This document shows, piece by piece, positions 46,206 through 55,209 of a stretch of DNA of 64,000 nucleotides (position 1 is the stretch's first letter; every line of letters starts with the position of its first letter). The position numbers and the translations under genes were made by a program. The stretch comes from Microbacterium sp. SYP-A9085. GTDB taxonomy: Bacteria > Actinomycetota > Actinomycetes > Actinomycetales > Microbacteriaceae. The stretch covers positions 186,001-250,000 of the forward strand of contig NZ_WJII01000003.1 in NCBI RefSeq assembly GCF_009649635.1. Direction: 5' to 3'. The notes beneath the pieces are model-generated. The model saw nothing but the letters and a program-made list of their open reading frames with translations, ran no database searches and was not told where the DNA came from.

Positions 46206-48440
46206 TCAGCGGCGCGTAGGGCCGTCGACGTCCCGCCGCCACAGCCGCGACGGCCACCAGATGGCGCGCCCGATGTCGTACGACAGCGCGGGCACCAGCA
46301 GCGATCGCACGAGGAACGTGTCCACGAGCACGCCGAACGCGACGATGAACGCTATCTGCGCGAGGAACAGCACCGGGATGACACCCAGCGCCGCGAACGT
46401 CGCCGCCAGCACCAGGCCGGCGGAAGTGATGACCCCGCCGGTGGCGACCAGTCCACGCAGGATGCCGGACCGCGTGCCATGCGCCCGCGACTCCTCGCGA
46501 ACGCGGGTCATCAGGAAGATGTTGTAATCGACGCCCAGCGCGACGAGGAACACGAAGCCGTACAGCGGCACCGCCGGGTCCGCGCCGGGGAAGCGCAGCA
46601 GGTTGTTGAACACGAGCGCCGCGACGCCCATCGCCGCGGCGAACGACACTATCACCGAGCCGATCAGCAGCAGCGGCGCGAGCACCGCGCGCAGCAGCAG
46701 CATGAGGATCACGAAGATCACCGCGAGCACGATGGGGATGATCAGCGTCCGGTCGCGGATCGACGTGTCGTTCGTGTCGATGTCGGTGGCGGTGACGCCG
46801 CCGACGACGGCATCCGGCGCCGCATCCGCAAGGGCTGCCCGCAGGTCCCGGACGGTGTGCTCGGCGGCGAGGGAGTCCGCCGGCTGCGACAGGGTGCCGG
46901 TGAGCAGCACATCGCCGTCGGAGACGGTCGGGGTCGGCGCCGGCGCGCCGGGAGGGCCGGGCGCGCTGAACACCGGTGCGCCGTCGGTCAACGTGATGGC
47001 CGCCTGGCCCGATGGGGAGTCGGCGGATGCCGCGGCGAGCGATTCGATGCCGTCGGCGGCATCCATCGCCCCCGCCGCCGGGGCGAGTTGACCCTCCGGG
47101 ACCAGCACGTACACGGGGCTGCCGCTGCCGGCGTCGAAGTGCGCGCCGAGGACCGCCTGGCCGTCGCGCGCCTCGGAGTGGCCGAGCACGAGATCGCTGG
47201 AGGGCACGCCGTCCGCCTTCAGCTGCAGGATGCCGGTGCCCGCCGCCAGCAGGACGACCAGACACACGATCCACACCGGGCGCGACCGGCGGGCGACCAG
47301 GCGCGCCTGACGCTGCCAGAACCCGGTCACGGGCCGGCTGAGGTCGTCGGGGATCATCTCGATCGGCCGGTGCGGGATGAAGGGCCAGAACGCCGCGCGA
47401 CCGAACAGCGCGAGCAGTGCCGGCAGGAACGTGAGGGCCGAGAGCATGGCGAACGCTATCCCGATCGCCGCGATCGGGCCGAGCGCCCGATTCGTGGCGA
47501 GGTCGCTGAGCAGCAGACACAGCAGCCCGGCGATCACGGTGCCGCCCGATGCGAGGATCGGCTCGAACGCGCCCCGCCATCCCCGCGTCGCCGCGTCCCA
47601 CCGCGTGCGTCCCTCGCCGATCGCCTCGCGGAACCGGGCCACGTACAGCAGCGCATAGTCGGTGGCCGCGCCGATGACGAGGATGAACAGGATGCCCTGC
47701 ACCTGGCCGTTCAGCAGCACTACCCCGGTCTTCGCGAGCCACCAGACCACGAGCAGCGCCACGCACAGGGCGAAGGATGCCGTGGCCAGCACGAGAATCG
47801 GCAGCAGCGGCGACCGGTACACGATCACGAGGATGAGGAACACGGCGACGAGGGCCACCCCGAGCAGCAGCCCGTCGATGCCGAGGAACCCCGCGACGAG
47901 GTCGGCCGTGAATCCCGCCGGGCCGGTGATCCATGCCGAGACACCGGCGGGGAGACCCTGGTCGAGAGCCGCGCGCAGTGCGCTGACGCTGTCGGCCACC
48001 TGTCCGCTGCGCAGCGGGACGAACAGCTGCGCCGCCTCACCGTCGTCCGAGACGATCGGGGGCGAGACCGCACCGTTGACGCCGTCGACGTTGCCGAGCG
48101 CATCGGAGAGGGTGCGCAGCGACGCGACCTGCGCGTCGCCGAGCGTCGCGCCGCCGTCCGCGGCGACCACGACCACGGCGGGGATGCTGTCGCTGCCGGC
48201 GAAGTCGGCCAGCCGGTTCTGGACGACCGTGGATGCCGCGGAGCTCGGCAGGTACGCGGACTGCGTGTTGGTCGAGACCTCATCGACCTTGCCGAAGTAC
48301 GGGCCGCCGACGGCGCCTGCCACGAGCCAGACGAGCACGAGCAGGACCGGGATGCCCACGCGCAGCCACCGCGTGGGCTGCGCGTGCGCGGACGGGCGGC
48401 GACGCTGTCGCCGCGCGGGCCCAGACGATCGGGTCATCAT
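46206..48440 (-). CDS. MMPL-family (RND) membrane exporter
   Basis: A 744-residue transporter of two homologous halves, each with one helix, a large periplasmic domain and five helices. The proton-relay regions around GAATDYALL and ALGVDYNIFLM are intact. Basic N-terminus MMTRSSGPARRQRRRP; ATG 48440 or 48437 starts. Actinobacterial MMPL proteins export lipids, siderophores or drugs; no biosynthetic cluster is adjacent. Divergent from the EamA gene. Confidence 0.92.
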   Translation of the reverse strand: MMTRSSGPARRQRRRPSAHAQPTRWLRVGIPVLLVLVWLVAGAVGGPYFGKVDEVSTNTQSAYLPSSAASTVVQNRLADFAGSDSIPAVVVVAADGGATLGDAQVASLRTLSDALGNVDGVNGAVSPPIVSDDGEAAQLFVPLRSGQVADSVSALRAALDQGLPAGVSAWITGPAGFTADLVAGFLGIDGLLLGVALVAVFLILVIVYRSPLLPILVLATASFALCVALLVVWWLAKTGVVLLNGQVQGILFILVIGAATDYALLYVARFREAIGEGRTRWDAATRGWRGAFEPILASGGTVIAGLLCLLLSDLATNRALGPIAAIGIAFAMLSALTFLPALLALFGRAAFWPFIPHRPIEMIPDDLSRPVTGFWQRQARLVARRSRPVWIVCLVVLLAAGTGILQLKADGVPSSDLVLGHSEARDGQAVLGAHFDAGSGSPVYVLVPEGQLAPAAGAMDAADGIESLAAASADSPSGQAAITLTDGAPVFSAPGPPGAPAPTPTVSDGDVLLTGTLSQPADSLAAEHTVRDLRAALADAAPDAVVGGVTATDIDTNDTSIRDRTLIIPIVLAVIFVILMLLLRAVLAPLLLIGSVIVSFAAAMGVAALVFNNLLRFPGADPAVPLYGFVFLVALGVDYNIFLMTRVREESRAHGTRSGILRGLVATGGVITSAGLVLAATFAALGVIPVLFLAQIAFIVAFGVLVDTFLVRSLLVPALSYDIGRAIWWPSRLWRRDVDGPTRR

Positions 48441-48492
48441 GACGTGGCCCAATCTACCGATACCGGAAGCGCCGAAGCCATAGGCTGACCAG

Positions 48493-49455
48493 ATGCCCGC
48501 CGCCGCCATCGCCCTCGTCGGTGCTCTGGTGTTCGGGTCGGCCGACTTCCTCGGCGGGCTGTCCGCCAAGCGTCTGAGATCGATCGTCGTGACCGCTGTC
48601 GCGGCCGGGTCGGGACTGGTCCTGCTGGTGGTGCTGTACCCGCTGCTGGGCGGTGTCTGGTCGCTTGCGGATGTCGGGTGGGGCGCTCTGACCGGGATCA
48701 CCGGCGCCATCGCCATCGCGCTGTTGTACGCGTGCCTGGCAATCGGTCCGATGAGCATCCTGTCGCCACTGACGGCAATCGTCTCGGCGATAGCCCCGAT
48801 GCTGTGGGGCCTGCTCGTCGACGGCGAGCAGCTCAGCGCGATCGGCTACACCGGACTCGGTATCGCCCTCGTGGCGGTGATCCTGGTGGGATTCATCCCG
48901 GGGGAGAAGGTGGTGCGCCCGGCTCCGCGGGGACTGGCGATGGCGCTGGGCGCCGGGTTGGCGATCGGCGCGTTCATGATCATCCTCGACCAGACCTCGC
49001 CGGGCAGTGGCATCGTCCCGCTGATAGTGAACCGTGGCGCGAATGCCCTGATCACCGCGTCGCTCGTCCTGATGCTGCTGCTGCTGGCGCGCAGTCGCGG
49101 AACGGCTCCGTCGCGAGTGCTGGCGGTGCAGGGGCCGATGCTGGGTGCGACGCCGACCGGACACGCCGACCTCGAACACGCGGTCGAGAATCCGCCGGCT
49201 GCACCGGTCGTACGGGTTCCCGCGAGCGCGTGGTGGCTGGCGATAGCGTGCGGCGCCGTCGACGCCGGGGCCAATGCGATAATGCTCGTCGCGCTGCGAA
49301 TGGGTGATCTGTCGATAGTGTCGGCGCTGACGGCGATGTATCCCGCCGGCACTATCCTGCTGGCCGCGGTCGTGCTGCGCGAGCGCATCGCGGGGTTGCA
49401 ATGGGTCGGACTGGGCCTCGCCTTGGCGGCCGGCGCGATGTTGGCAGTGTCGTGA
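48493..49455 (+). CDS. EamA/DMT-family permease
   Basis: A 320-residue protein of ten helices in two EamA repeats, with an extra hydrophilic loop of about 35 residues between helices 6 and 7 or so (around 200-235). Such permeases export amino acids or metabolites. Has several ATA codons, mostly within GATAG(C/T). Confidence 0.85.
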   Translation: MPAAAIALVGALVFGSADFLGGLSAKRLRSIVVTAVAAGSGLVLLVVLYPLLGGVWSLADVGWGALTGITGAIAIALLYACLAIGPMSILSPLTAIVSAIAPMLWGLLVDGEQLSAIGYTGLGIALVAVILVGFIPGEKVVRPAPRGLAMALGAGLAIGAFMIILDQTSPGSGIVPLIVNRGANALITASLVLMLLLLARSRGTAPSRVLAVQGPMLGATPTGHADLEHAVENPPAAPVVRVPASAWWLAIACGAVDAGANAIMLVALRMGDLSIVSALTAMYPAGTILLAAVVLRERIAGLQWVGLGLALAAGAMLAVS

Positions 49456-49649
49456 CACCAACCTGTGCTACGCTTATGCGTCCCCTTCCGGGACTCCTCG
49501 TACGTCGTGAAAAGCCGCCTCGCCCTCGCCGCAGAGCAGCAGTGTGCCGCATCGGCAGCAACCCCACGACCTTTCCTGGCCAACATCGCCACTTCCGTTT
49601 CTCTTGTTCGCGCACATCTTCGTCCGCGCTCCGCATCTCTAAGGCTCCC

Positions 49650-49865
49650 GTGCTCACCCCCGATCTCCTGTCCATCCCGGCCGTCGACTGGCGGCAGGCC
49701 GCCGACGACGTGTACGTCGCCGGCCGCGCCGGCGAGTACGCCGGCTTCGTCGGCGTCACCGACCGCGGCTATGAAGCCCGCGGAGGGCGCGGCGAAGATC
49801 TCGGGCTCCACGCGAGCCGCGATGCGGCGATGGCCGCGGTCGCGGCATCCGTGTGCCCCTCCCCC
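49650..49865 (+). other. Possible short coding segment ahead of the cold-shock gene
   Basis: From GTG 49650 about 70 codons have strong coding composition (nearly all third bases G or C) and read like a compact domain ([18 protein letters not shown], then GEYAGFVGV). The frame then loses coding character and runs, without a stop, into the cspA frame. Either a small gene whose stop was lost, or a shifted remnant. Confidence 0.4.
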
Positions 49866-49970
49866 GAACTCCCGGCGCGTGAACGCCGCCGGTCCCACCG
49901 TCCGCGCCGGAGTCTTCGGCGCGGCACCCCTGGTCGCTCCGGCGGCCCGAACAACAGAAGGAAAGACACG

Positions 49971-50174
49971 ATGGCCACTGGCACCGTGAAATGGTTCAAC
50001 TCCGAAAAGGGCTACGGCTTCATCGCGCCGGACGACGGCTCGGCTGACCTGTTCGCGCACTTCAGCGCGATCGAGGGCAACGGGTTCAAGGAGCTGCGCG
50101 AAGCGCAGAAGGTGGAGTTCGACGCCGAGCGCGGCCCGAAGGGCATGCAGGCAGCCAACATCCGCCCGCTGTGA
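49971..50174 (+). CDS. cspA: Cold-shock protein
   Basis: A 67-residue CSD protein with RNP1 KGYGFI and RNP2 LFAHF, an RNA chaperone. ATG 49971 has AAGGAAAG upstream. A 5' region of up to 500 bases precedes it, in which cold-responsive leader structure is likely but not identified. Confidence 0.96.
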   Translation: MATGTVKWFNSEKGYGFIAPDDGSADLFAHFSAIEGNGFKELREAQKVEFDAERGPKGMQAANIRPL

Positions 50175-50179
50175 TCCAC

Positions 50180-50215
50180 ACGACGGCCGGGGCCCCGACG
50201 GGCTCCGGCCGTCGT
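50180..50215 (+). terminator. Terminator of cspA
   Basis: 11-bp stem (50180-50190 with 50205-50215), 14-base loop, followed by CGTCTTCG. Confidence 0.8.
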
Positions 50216-50440
50216 CGTCTTCGCGCATATGCCGTCCGGTGCACATGAGGACGCGTAGGGTGGGGCGCAAAAGCGATCGGCAACCGCCGCCTGCTCACCC
50301 CGGCCTCACGGTCCCGACAAGAGAACTGGTGCACCATCTCCTCCACCACCCTCGAGCCTCGGCTTGGGCCCGTTCGGCAGACGTACGCCAGGACCGGTGA
50401 CTTCCCGTCCCTCACCCGCGCTTTCACCGACGTATCCCGG

Positions 50441-51442
50441 GTGGCGCGCGAGAGTGGACTGCTCGCGCGCACGCCGTGGTTCTACGCGTTCGTCGGCCTG
50501 GCGATAGCGCTGGGGTTCGGCGGTGCGGTGACCGGGTTCATCCTGCTGGGCGACAGCTGGTTCCAGCTGCTGATTGCCGGCGCCCTCGGCATCCTCTTCA
50601 CGCAGGTCGCGTTCCTCTCGCATGAGGCCGCGCACCGCCAGATCCTGGCATCCGGTCCCGCGAACGATCGCCTCGCGCGGGTGCTGGGCAACGGGATCGT
50701 CGGCATGAGCTACTCATGGTGGGCGTCCAAGCACACCCGGCACCACGCGAACCCGAACCGCGTCGGCCGTGACCCGGACATCGAGATCGACACCATCTCG
50801 TTCATCGAGGAGGACGCGGCATCGGCCCGCGGCATCCGTCGCCTGATCACCCGCCGCCAGGGGTGGCTGTTCTTCCCGCTGCTGACGCTGGAGGGCCTCA
50901 ACCTGCACCTGCTGGCGTTGCGTCATCTGTTCGGCCGCGAGCCGATCAAGGGACGCTGGCTGGAGCTGGTCCTGCTCGTCGTGCGATTCGCGGTGTTCGT
51001 GGTGCCGGTGTTCCTGCTGCTGCCGATCGGGATGGCGTTCGCGTTCCTCGGTGTGCAGCTGGCGGTCTTCGGCGTGTACATGGGGGCCACGTTCGCGCCC
51101 AACCACAAGGGGATGCCGGTGATCGACCACGACGCGAAGCTGGACTTCTTCACGAAGCAGGTCCGCACGTCGCGCAACATCGGCGGCGGCTGGTGGGCGA
51201 CGTGGCTGATGGGCGGGCTGAACTACCAGATCGAGCACCACCTTTTCCCGAGCATGCCCCGGCCGCACCTGGCGCGGGCGCGGGAGATCGTCCGGGACCA
51301 GTGCCGTTCGCTCGACGTGCCCTATGTGGAGACCACGCTGTGGCGGTCGTATGGCATCGTCATCCAGTACCTGAACCGGGTGGGGCTCGCGGCCCGCGAC
51401 CCGTTCGAATGCCCGATGGTGGCGACGCACCGCCGCGTGTGA
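50441..51442 (+). CDS. Membrane fatty-acid (acyl-CoA/acyl-lipid) desaturase; start uncertain
   Basis: Di-iron desaturase with four helices and the three His boxes: HEAAH (61-65), KHTRHHANP (98-102) and QIEHHLFP near 264. Introduces a double bond in membrane lipids, useful in the cold, and lies next to cspA. GTG 50441 is the first usable start, but the frame is open upstream to about 50,250 and reads like a conserved N-terminus (LEPRLGPVRQTY, DFPSLTRAF) with no ATG, GTG or TTG in frame. The true start may be nonstandard. Confidence 0.88.
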   Translation: MARESGLLARTPWFYAFVGLAIALGFGGAVTGFILLGDSWFQLLIAGALGILFTQVAFLSHEAAHRQILASGPANDRLARVLGNGIVGMSYSWWASKHTRHHANPNRVGRDPDIEIDTISFIEEDAASARGIRRLITRRQGWLFFPLLTLEGLNLHLLALRHLFGREPIKGRWLELVLLVVRFAVFVVPVFLLLPIGMAFAFLGVQLAVFGVYMGATFAPNHKGMPVIDHDAKLDFFTKQVRTSRNIGGGWWATWLMGGLNYQIEHHLFPSMPRPHLARAREIVRDQCRSLDVPYVETTLWRSYGIVIQYLNRVGLAARDPFECPMVATHRRV

Positions 51443-51461
51443 GTGCCCTGCACGAACGACG

Positions 51462-51490
51462 GAAGCCCGGTCAGATCCTGACCGGGCTTC
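51462..51490. terminator. Shared terminator between desaturase and tRNA-Thr
   Basis: Perfect 13-bp stem (51462-51474 with 51478-51490) with a 3-base loop, between two converging units. Confidence 0.85.
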
Positions 51491-51494
51491 GTCG

Positions 51495-51570
51495 TGGAGC
51501 CACCTAAGGGAATCGAACCCTTGACCTATTCATTACGAGTGAATCGCTCTGCCGTCTGAGCTAAGGTGGC
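51495..51570 (-). tRNA. tRNA-Thr (anticodon CGT)
   Basis: Complete cloverleaf on the minus strand: acceptor GCCACCT with AGGTGGC, loop CTCGTAA, T-arm GTTCGATT, encoded CCA at 51495-51497. Reads ACG. The 296 bases up to the next gene hold its promoter region and no gene. Confidence 0.95.
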
Positions 51571-51866
51571 GCATCCGCGGCAGCGGTGCACGATCATCGA
51601 TCTTACATGGTGGGAACACGCGCCGCGAACCGCGCGGGCGGCCGCGACGCCCCCGGAGCGGGCCGCCACGCGCTGCCGCGCGCCTCATCGTGGCGCACGA
51701 CCCGCGGCGCAGCAGCGACGCGCTTGGCGCGGCGCCGCGCGCTACACGAATCCGCATCCGCGCCAGCGAATCCGTGGCGCGAACGCAGAATAGTGCAGCG
51801 CGAGCGGATGGCACGCGCGAACTGTGGACGCGGACCGTGATCCGCGCCCGTCCCGCGCCGCGTGCG

Positions 51867-53414
51867 TCAGCGCGTGCAGCGGATGTCGCCCGAGGGCACC
51901 GTGCCGTCGACGAAGTAGTCGTTGACGGCCACGTCAACACAGCGGTTGCCCTTGTTGAAGCCGGTGTGCCCCTCGCCGACGCGGGTGACGAGGATACCGG
52001 AGTCCAGCTGCTTCGCGAGCGAGACCGCCCATTGGTACGGCGTGGCGGGGTCGTTCGTCGTGCCGATCACGAGAATCGGCGCCGCGCCGGCGGCGTGGAT
52101 CTGCTCGCGCACCCCGGTCGGACGCTCCGGCCACACGGAACACGTGTCGAGGTCGACGCCCCAGTAGGGGGCGATCGTGGGCGCCTTCGCCTTCAGTTCG
52201 GCCACGGCCGCCTGCTTCTGGCTGTCGGTGGCCGTGTCGGGATAGTCCATGCAGTTGTACGCGGTGAACGCCTCGAACGAGTTGTCCTTGTATTTCCCGT
52301 CGACGCGGTTGTAGTAGAAGTCGGCGAGCTGGAACGCGGTTGCGGGGTTCCCCCGCGCCACGTCCGACAGCGCCTGCGTCAGGTACGGCCAGCTCTGCTG
52401 CGAGTACAGCGCCGCGACGATCGCGGTCATGAACGCGTCCGCGCCCAGCCGCCGCCCGTCCTGATTCCGCTCCGGCGACCGATCTGCCTTCGCCAGCAGC
52501 ATCCCGAGGTCGCCCATCCCGTCGTCGACTGTGCCCGAGAACGGGCATCCGCGCGTGCGCAGACACGACGCCATGTAGGCGCGCAGCGCCGACTCGAACC
52601 CGATGCCCTGCGCGAGGCTCACCTGCAGCCCGGACACCGCCGGGTCGATAGCCCCGTCCAGGACGAACCGGCCCACCCGCTCCGGGTACAGCTTCGCATA
52701 CGTGGCGCCCAGGAACGTCCCGTACGAATAGCCGAGGTAGTTCAGCTTCTTGTCACCGAGCACCGCGCGGATCAGATCCATGTCGCGCGCGGCGAACTCC
52801 GTGGTGACATCCGGCAGGATGCCGTCGCTGTTGCGCGCGCAAGCCTTCCCGAACGCCGCGGCCGAATCCATCACCTCGGCGCGCCAGGCGTCGGTTCCCC
52901 GCTTCGACTGCGGGATGTCGAACAGGTACGCGTCCATCTTCGCGGCGTCATAGCAGGTCACCGCGGTCGAGGCGCCGACCCCGCGCGGGTCGAAGCCGAT
53001 CACGTCGTAGTCGCGCGCCAGCTCGTCGCCCACGGCGAACGTCAGCGAGTCCCGGATCAGCTCGACGCCGCTCGCCCCGGGCCCGCCCGGGTTGACCAGC
53101 AGCGACCCGAGCGGTGTGCCGTCCGTAGCGCGGTGCCGGATAATCGACAGCTCGAGGCTGCCGGCAGCCGGGTCCGCCCAGTCGCGCGGCGCCTTCACCG
53201 TGGCGCAGTCGAAATCGCTCGCGCACGACGACCAGTCCACGCTCTGGCCGTAGAACGGGGCGAGGTCGGTGGCCACGCCGTCGGTGTCGGGCGCAGGGGA
53301 TGCCGCCGGAGTCGTGGTCTCGTCGGGGATGACCGTGAACAGGCAGCCGCTGAGGGCGATGGATGCCGCAGCCAGGCCCGCGATCACGGCGAAAAGGCGA
53401 GTCGTGGTGTTCAC
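51867..53414 (-). CDS. Secreted alpha/beta-hydrolase lipoprotein (tripeptidyl-aminopeptidase type)
   Basis: A 515-residue lipoprotein (lipobox ALSGC, Cys24). Alpha/beta-hydrolase core with oxyanion segment NPGGPGASG, nucleophile Ser in GYSYGT, and a C-terminal TAP-like domain (PILVIGTTNDPATPY with the acid, GEGHTGF with the His). Actinobacterial relatives are called SlpD/SlpE or CaeA. Coupled by ATGA to holB. Confidence 0.88.
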   Translation of the reverse strand: MNTTTRLFAVIAGLAAASIALSGCLFTVIPDETTTPAASPAPDTDGVATDLAPFYGQSVDWSSCASDFDCATVKAPRDWADPAAGSLELSIIRHRATDGTPLGSLLVNPGGPGASGVELIRDSLTFAVGDELARDYDVIGFDPRGVGASTAVTCYDAAKMDAYLFDIPQSKRGTDAWRAEVMDSAAAFGKACARNSDGILPDVTTEFAARDMDLIRAVLGDKKLNYLGYSYGTFLGATYAKLYPERVGRFVLDGAIDPAVSGLQVSLAQGIGFESALRAYMASCLRTRGCPFSGTVDDGMGDLGMLLAKADRSPERNQDGRRLGADAFMTAIVAALYSQQSWPYLTQALSDVARGNPATAFQLADFYYNRVDGKYKDNSFEAFTAYNCMDYPDTATDSQKQAAVAELKAKAPTIAPYWGVDLDTCSVWPERPTGVREQIHAAGAAPILVIGTTNDPATPYQWAVSLAKQLDSGILVTRVGEGHTGFNKGNRCVDVAVNDYFVDGTVPSGDIRCTR

Positions 53415-54601
53415 GGGATCCTTCCGTGGGCGACGGTGATGAGCATGCTCTCCAGTGCGAGGACGGGAGCGACGTTCTGCTCAACGCGCGTGCGGGTCTC
53501 GGCGATGTCGTCCAGCACCGCCAGCGTGCGGTCTGGCGCCCAGGCGTGCGCGATAGCACGCAACGGGCCGTCGAGCTCCCTGTTGATGAGGTCATCACTG
53601 CGCCCGTACTGCAGCATCAGCACGTCCCGGTACATCGACTGCAGATCGGTGAGCACGCGGTCGATGCCGTCGCGCAGGCTTCGCGTCGCGCGGCGTTTCT
53701 GGTCGTCTTCGAGCGCCTTCAGCTGCGAGCGCACGGCCGGTGGCACGGCCGCGCCGGGTGGGATCCCGACGGTGGTCAGCAGCGCGCTGCGCTCGGCCTC
53801 GTCACGCTCCGCAGTGAGCGCCTTCGCGTCGTCGGTCGCCGCCGCGACGATCTGCGCGGCCGCCTCCACCGCCGTGGAAACTCCGCGCACGCCCAGCGCG
53901 ACCTGCAGCGTCTGCGCCCGTCGCTGCCGTGCCGCGGGGTCCGTCGCGAGCCGCTGCGCCATGCCGATGTGCCGCTGCGCGTGCCGGGCGGACTGCTCGG
54001 CGACCGCAGGGTCGACACCGGTCCGCGCGGCGATGAGCCCCGCGACATCGGCGACCTCGGGGTCGCGCAGCCGCAGTGTGCGCACGCGGGAGCGGATCGT
54101 CGGCAGCAGGTCGGCTTCGCTCGGCGCGCACAGCACCCACACGGTGCGCTCCGGCGGCTCTTCGAGCGCCTTCAGGAGCACGTTGGACGTGCGCTCGGCC
54201 ATGCGGTCGGCATCCTCCATCACGATCACGCGATAGCGGCCCAGCGACGGTGCGAAGTAGGAGCGCTCCACGAGCGCGCGCGCGTCTTTGATCGTGATGA
54301 TCACGCCCTCGGTGCGCAGCACGGTGCAGTCCGGATGCGTGCCGGCCAGCACCTGACGCATCACGATCTCGTCGTGCGGGTCGGCGATCAGCGCCGCGGC
54401 GAACGCGCGCGCCAGTGTCGACCGTCCGGAGCCGGGCGGGCCGGTGATCAGCCACGCATGGGTGAGTCCGGCGGGGTTGGATGCCGCGGTCTGCAGCGCG
54501 CGGACGGCATCGTCCTGCCCCCAGACGTCGCCCCACGGCGCAGGCCTCGTCACCGTCGGGGCTGCGGCCACGATCCGGTCGGCGGGGGCGGCGGCATCCA
54601 T
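53411..54601 (-). CDS. holB: DNA polymerase III delta' subunit
   Basis: A 396-residue clamp-loader subunit: AAA+ domain with WGQDDAVRAL, P-loop GPPGSGRST (Arg for Lys), MEDADRM, sensor SRVRTL, and a helical C-terminal collar domain. The usual four zinc Cys between the P-loop and GTHPD are missing: that stretch is short and has none before GTHPDC. Normally follows tmk; here separated from it by about 3.3 kb. Confidence 0.88.
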   Translation of the reverse strand: MDAAAPADRIVAAAPTVTRPAPWGDVWGQDDAVRALQTAASNPAGLTHAWLITGPPGSGRSTLARAFAAALIADPHDEIVMRQVLAGTHPDCTVLRTEGVIITIKDARALVERSYFAPSLGRYRVIVMEDADRMAERTSNVLLKALEEPPERTVWVLCAPSEADLLPTIRSRVRTLRLRDPEVADVAGLIAARTGVDPAVAEQSARHAQRHIGMAQRLATDPAARQRRAQTLQVALGVRGVSTAVEAAAQIVAAATDDAKALTAERDEAERSALLTTVGIPPGAAVPPAVRSQLKALEDDQKRRATRSLRDGIDRVLTDLQSMYRDVLMLQYGRSDDLINRELDGPLRAIAHAWAPDRTLAVLDDIAETRTRVEQNVAPVLALESMLITVAHGRIP

Positions 54602-54753
54602 GCCGACCAGCCTAACCGGCGGCGCCGACGCCGACGGTGCCGGACCGCGGATCTCGACGTCGCCCGCACGCGCTGCGACATCCCGCGCACACGGTCCCAG
54701 AAGATGCTGGTTCAGAGCCGTCGATCCCGCGAGTTGTGCGACCCCCGCTCGAT

Positions 54754-55156
54754 CGCGTCACACAACACGCGGGTGAGGGCGCCGCGCACCCGCATCTTCT
54801 GCGACGGGCTCTCGGTCGCGTCTCACAACATGCGGGTGAAGGCGCCGCGAACCCGCACCTTGTGCGACATCCCGCACCTTGTCGCAGAACAGGTCGGTCC
54901 GGAGGCGTCGAGGCCGCCATCCGAGCATCACGTCACAAAAGATGCCGGTCCGGAGGCGCCGAGGCCGCATCCGAACATCGCGTCACAAAAGATGCCGGTC
55001 CAGGACCGCGGATGCCGCACCTTCCGCGACATCCGCTCGATCGCGTCGCACAACATGCGGGTGAAGGCGCCGCGCAGCCGCATCTTCTGCGACATCCCCT
55101 CGACCGCGTCTCACAACATGCGGGTGAAGGCGCCGCGCAGCCGCATCTTCTGCGAC
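54754..55156. repeat. Array of REP-like palindromic repeats
   Basis: Four 52-base A units at 54754-54805, 54817-54868, 55042-55093 and 55105-55156; each pair has a 63-base period. Each A unit is an imperfect palindrome, TCACAACATGCGG facing CCGCATCTTCTGCGA, around a GC-rich centre. Between the pairs are related B units (54931 and 54981, 50-base period) with TCACAAAAGATGCCGG and GCATCCGA. Partial copies extend to about 54690 on the left. No gene; the open frame through it is an artefact of the repeat. Confidence 0.8.
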
Positions 55157-55173
55157 ATCATCAACCGCGCAAC

Positions 55174-55205
55174 TTGACCCCCAAATAACTTTGAACTACA
55201 AAGTT
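55174..55205 (+). promoter_or_regulatory. Promoter and operator of the regulator/ABC operon
   Basis: -35 TTGACC (55174-55179), 17-base spacer, -10 TACAAA (55197-55202). An inverted repeat AACTTTG (55187-55193)/CAAAGTT (55199-55205) overlaps the -10. The ATG at 55210 is 7 bases beyond the -10 and no Shine-Dalgarno fits, so the transcript is probably leaderless. The wHTH protein of the operon is the likely repressor. Confidence 0.75.
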
Positions 55206-55209
55206 CTTT

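Noticed and set aside
45612..48488. 958-codon open frame opposite pncA and the MMPL exporter
   Set aside because: Shadow frame: almost only Arg, Asp, His, Gln and Gly; the opposite strand has two clear proteins.
54754..55156. CRISPR array
   Set aside because: Units are long palindromes with short or no spacers, spacing is not uniform, and no cas gene is present.
54637..55188. 183-codon protein with internal repeats across the palindromic array
   Set aside because: The repetition is in the DNA on both strands, the frame changes between units, and there is no start signal.
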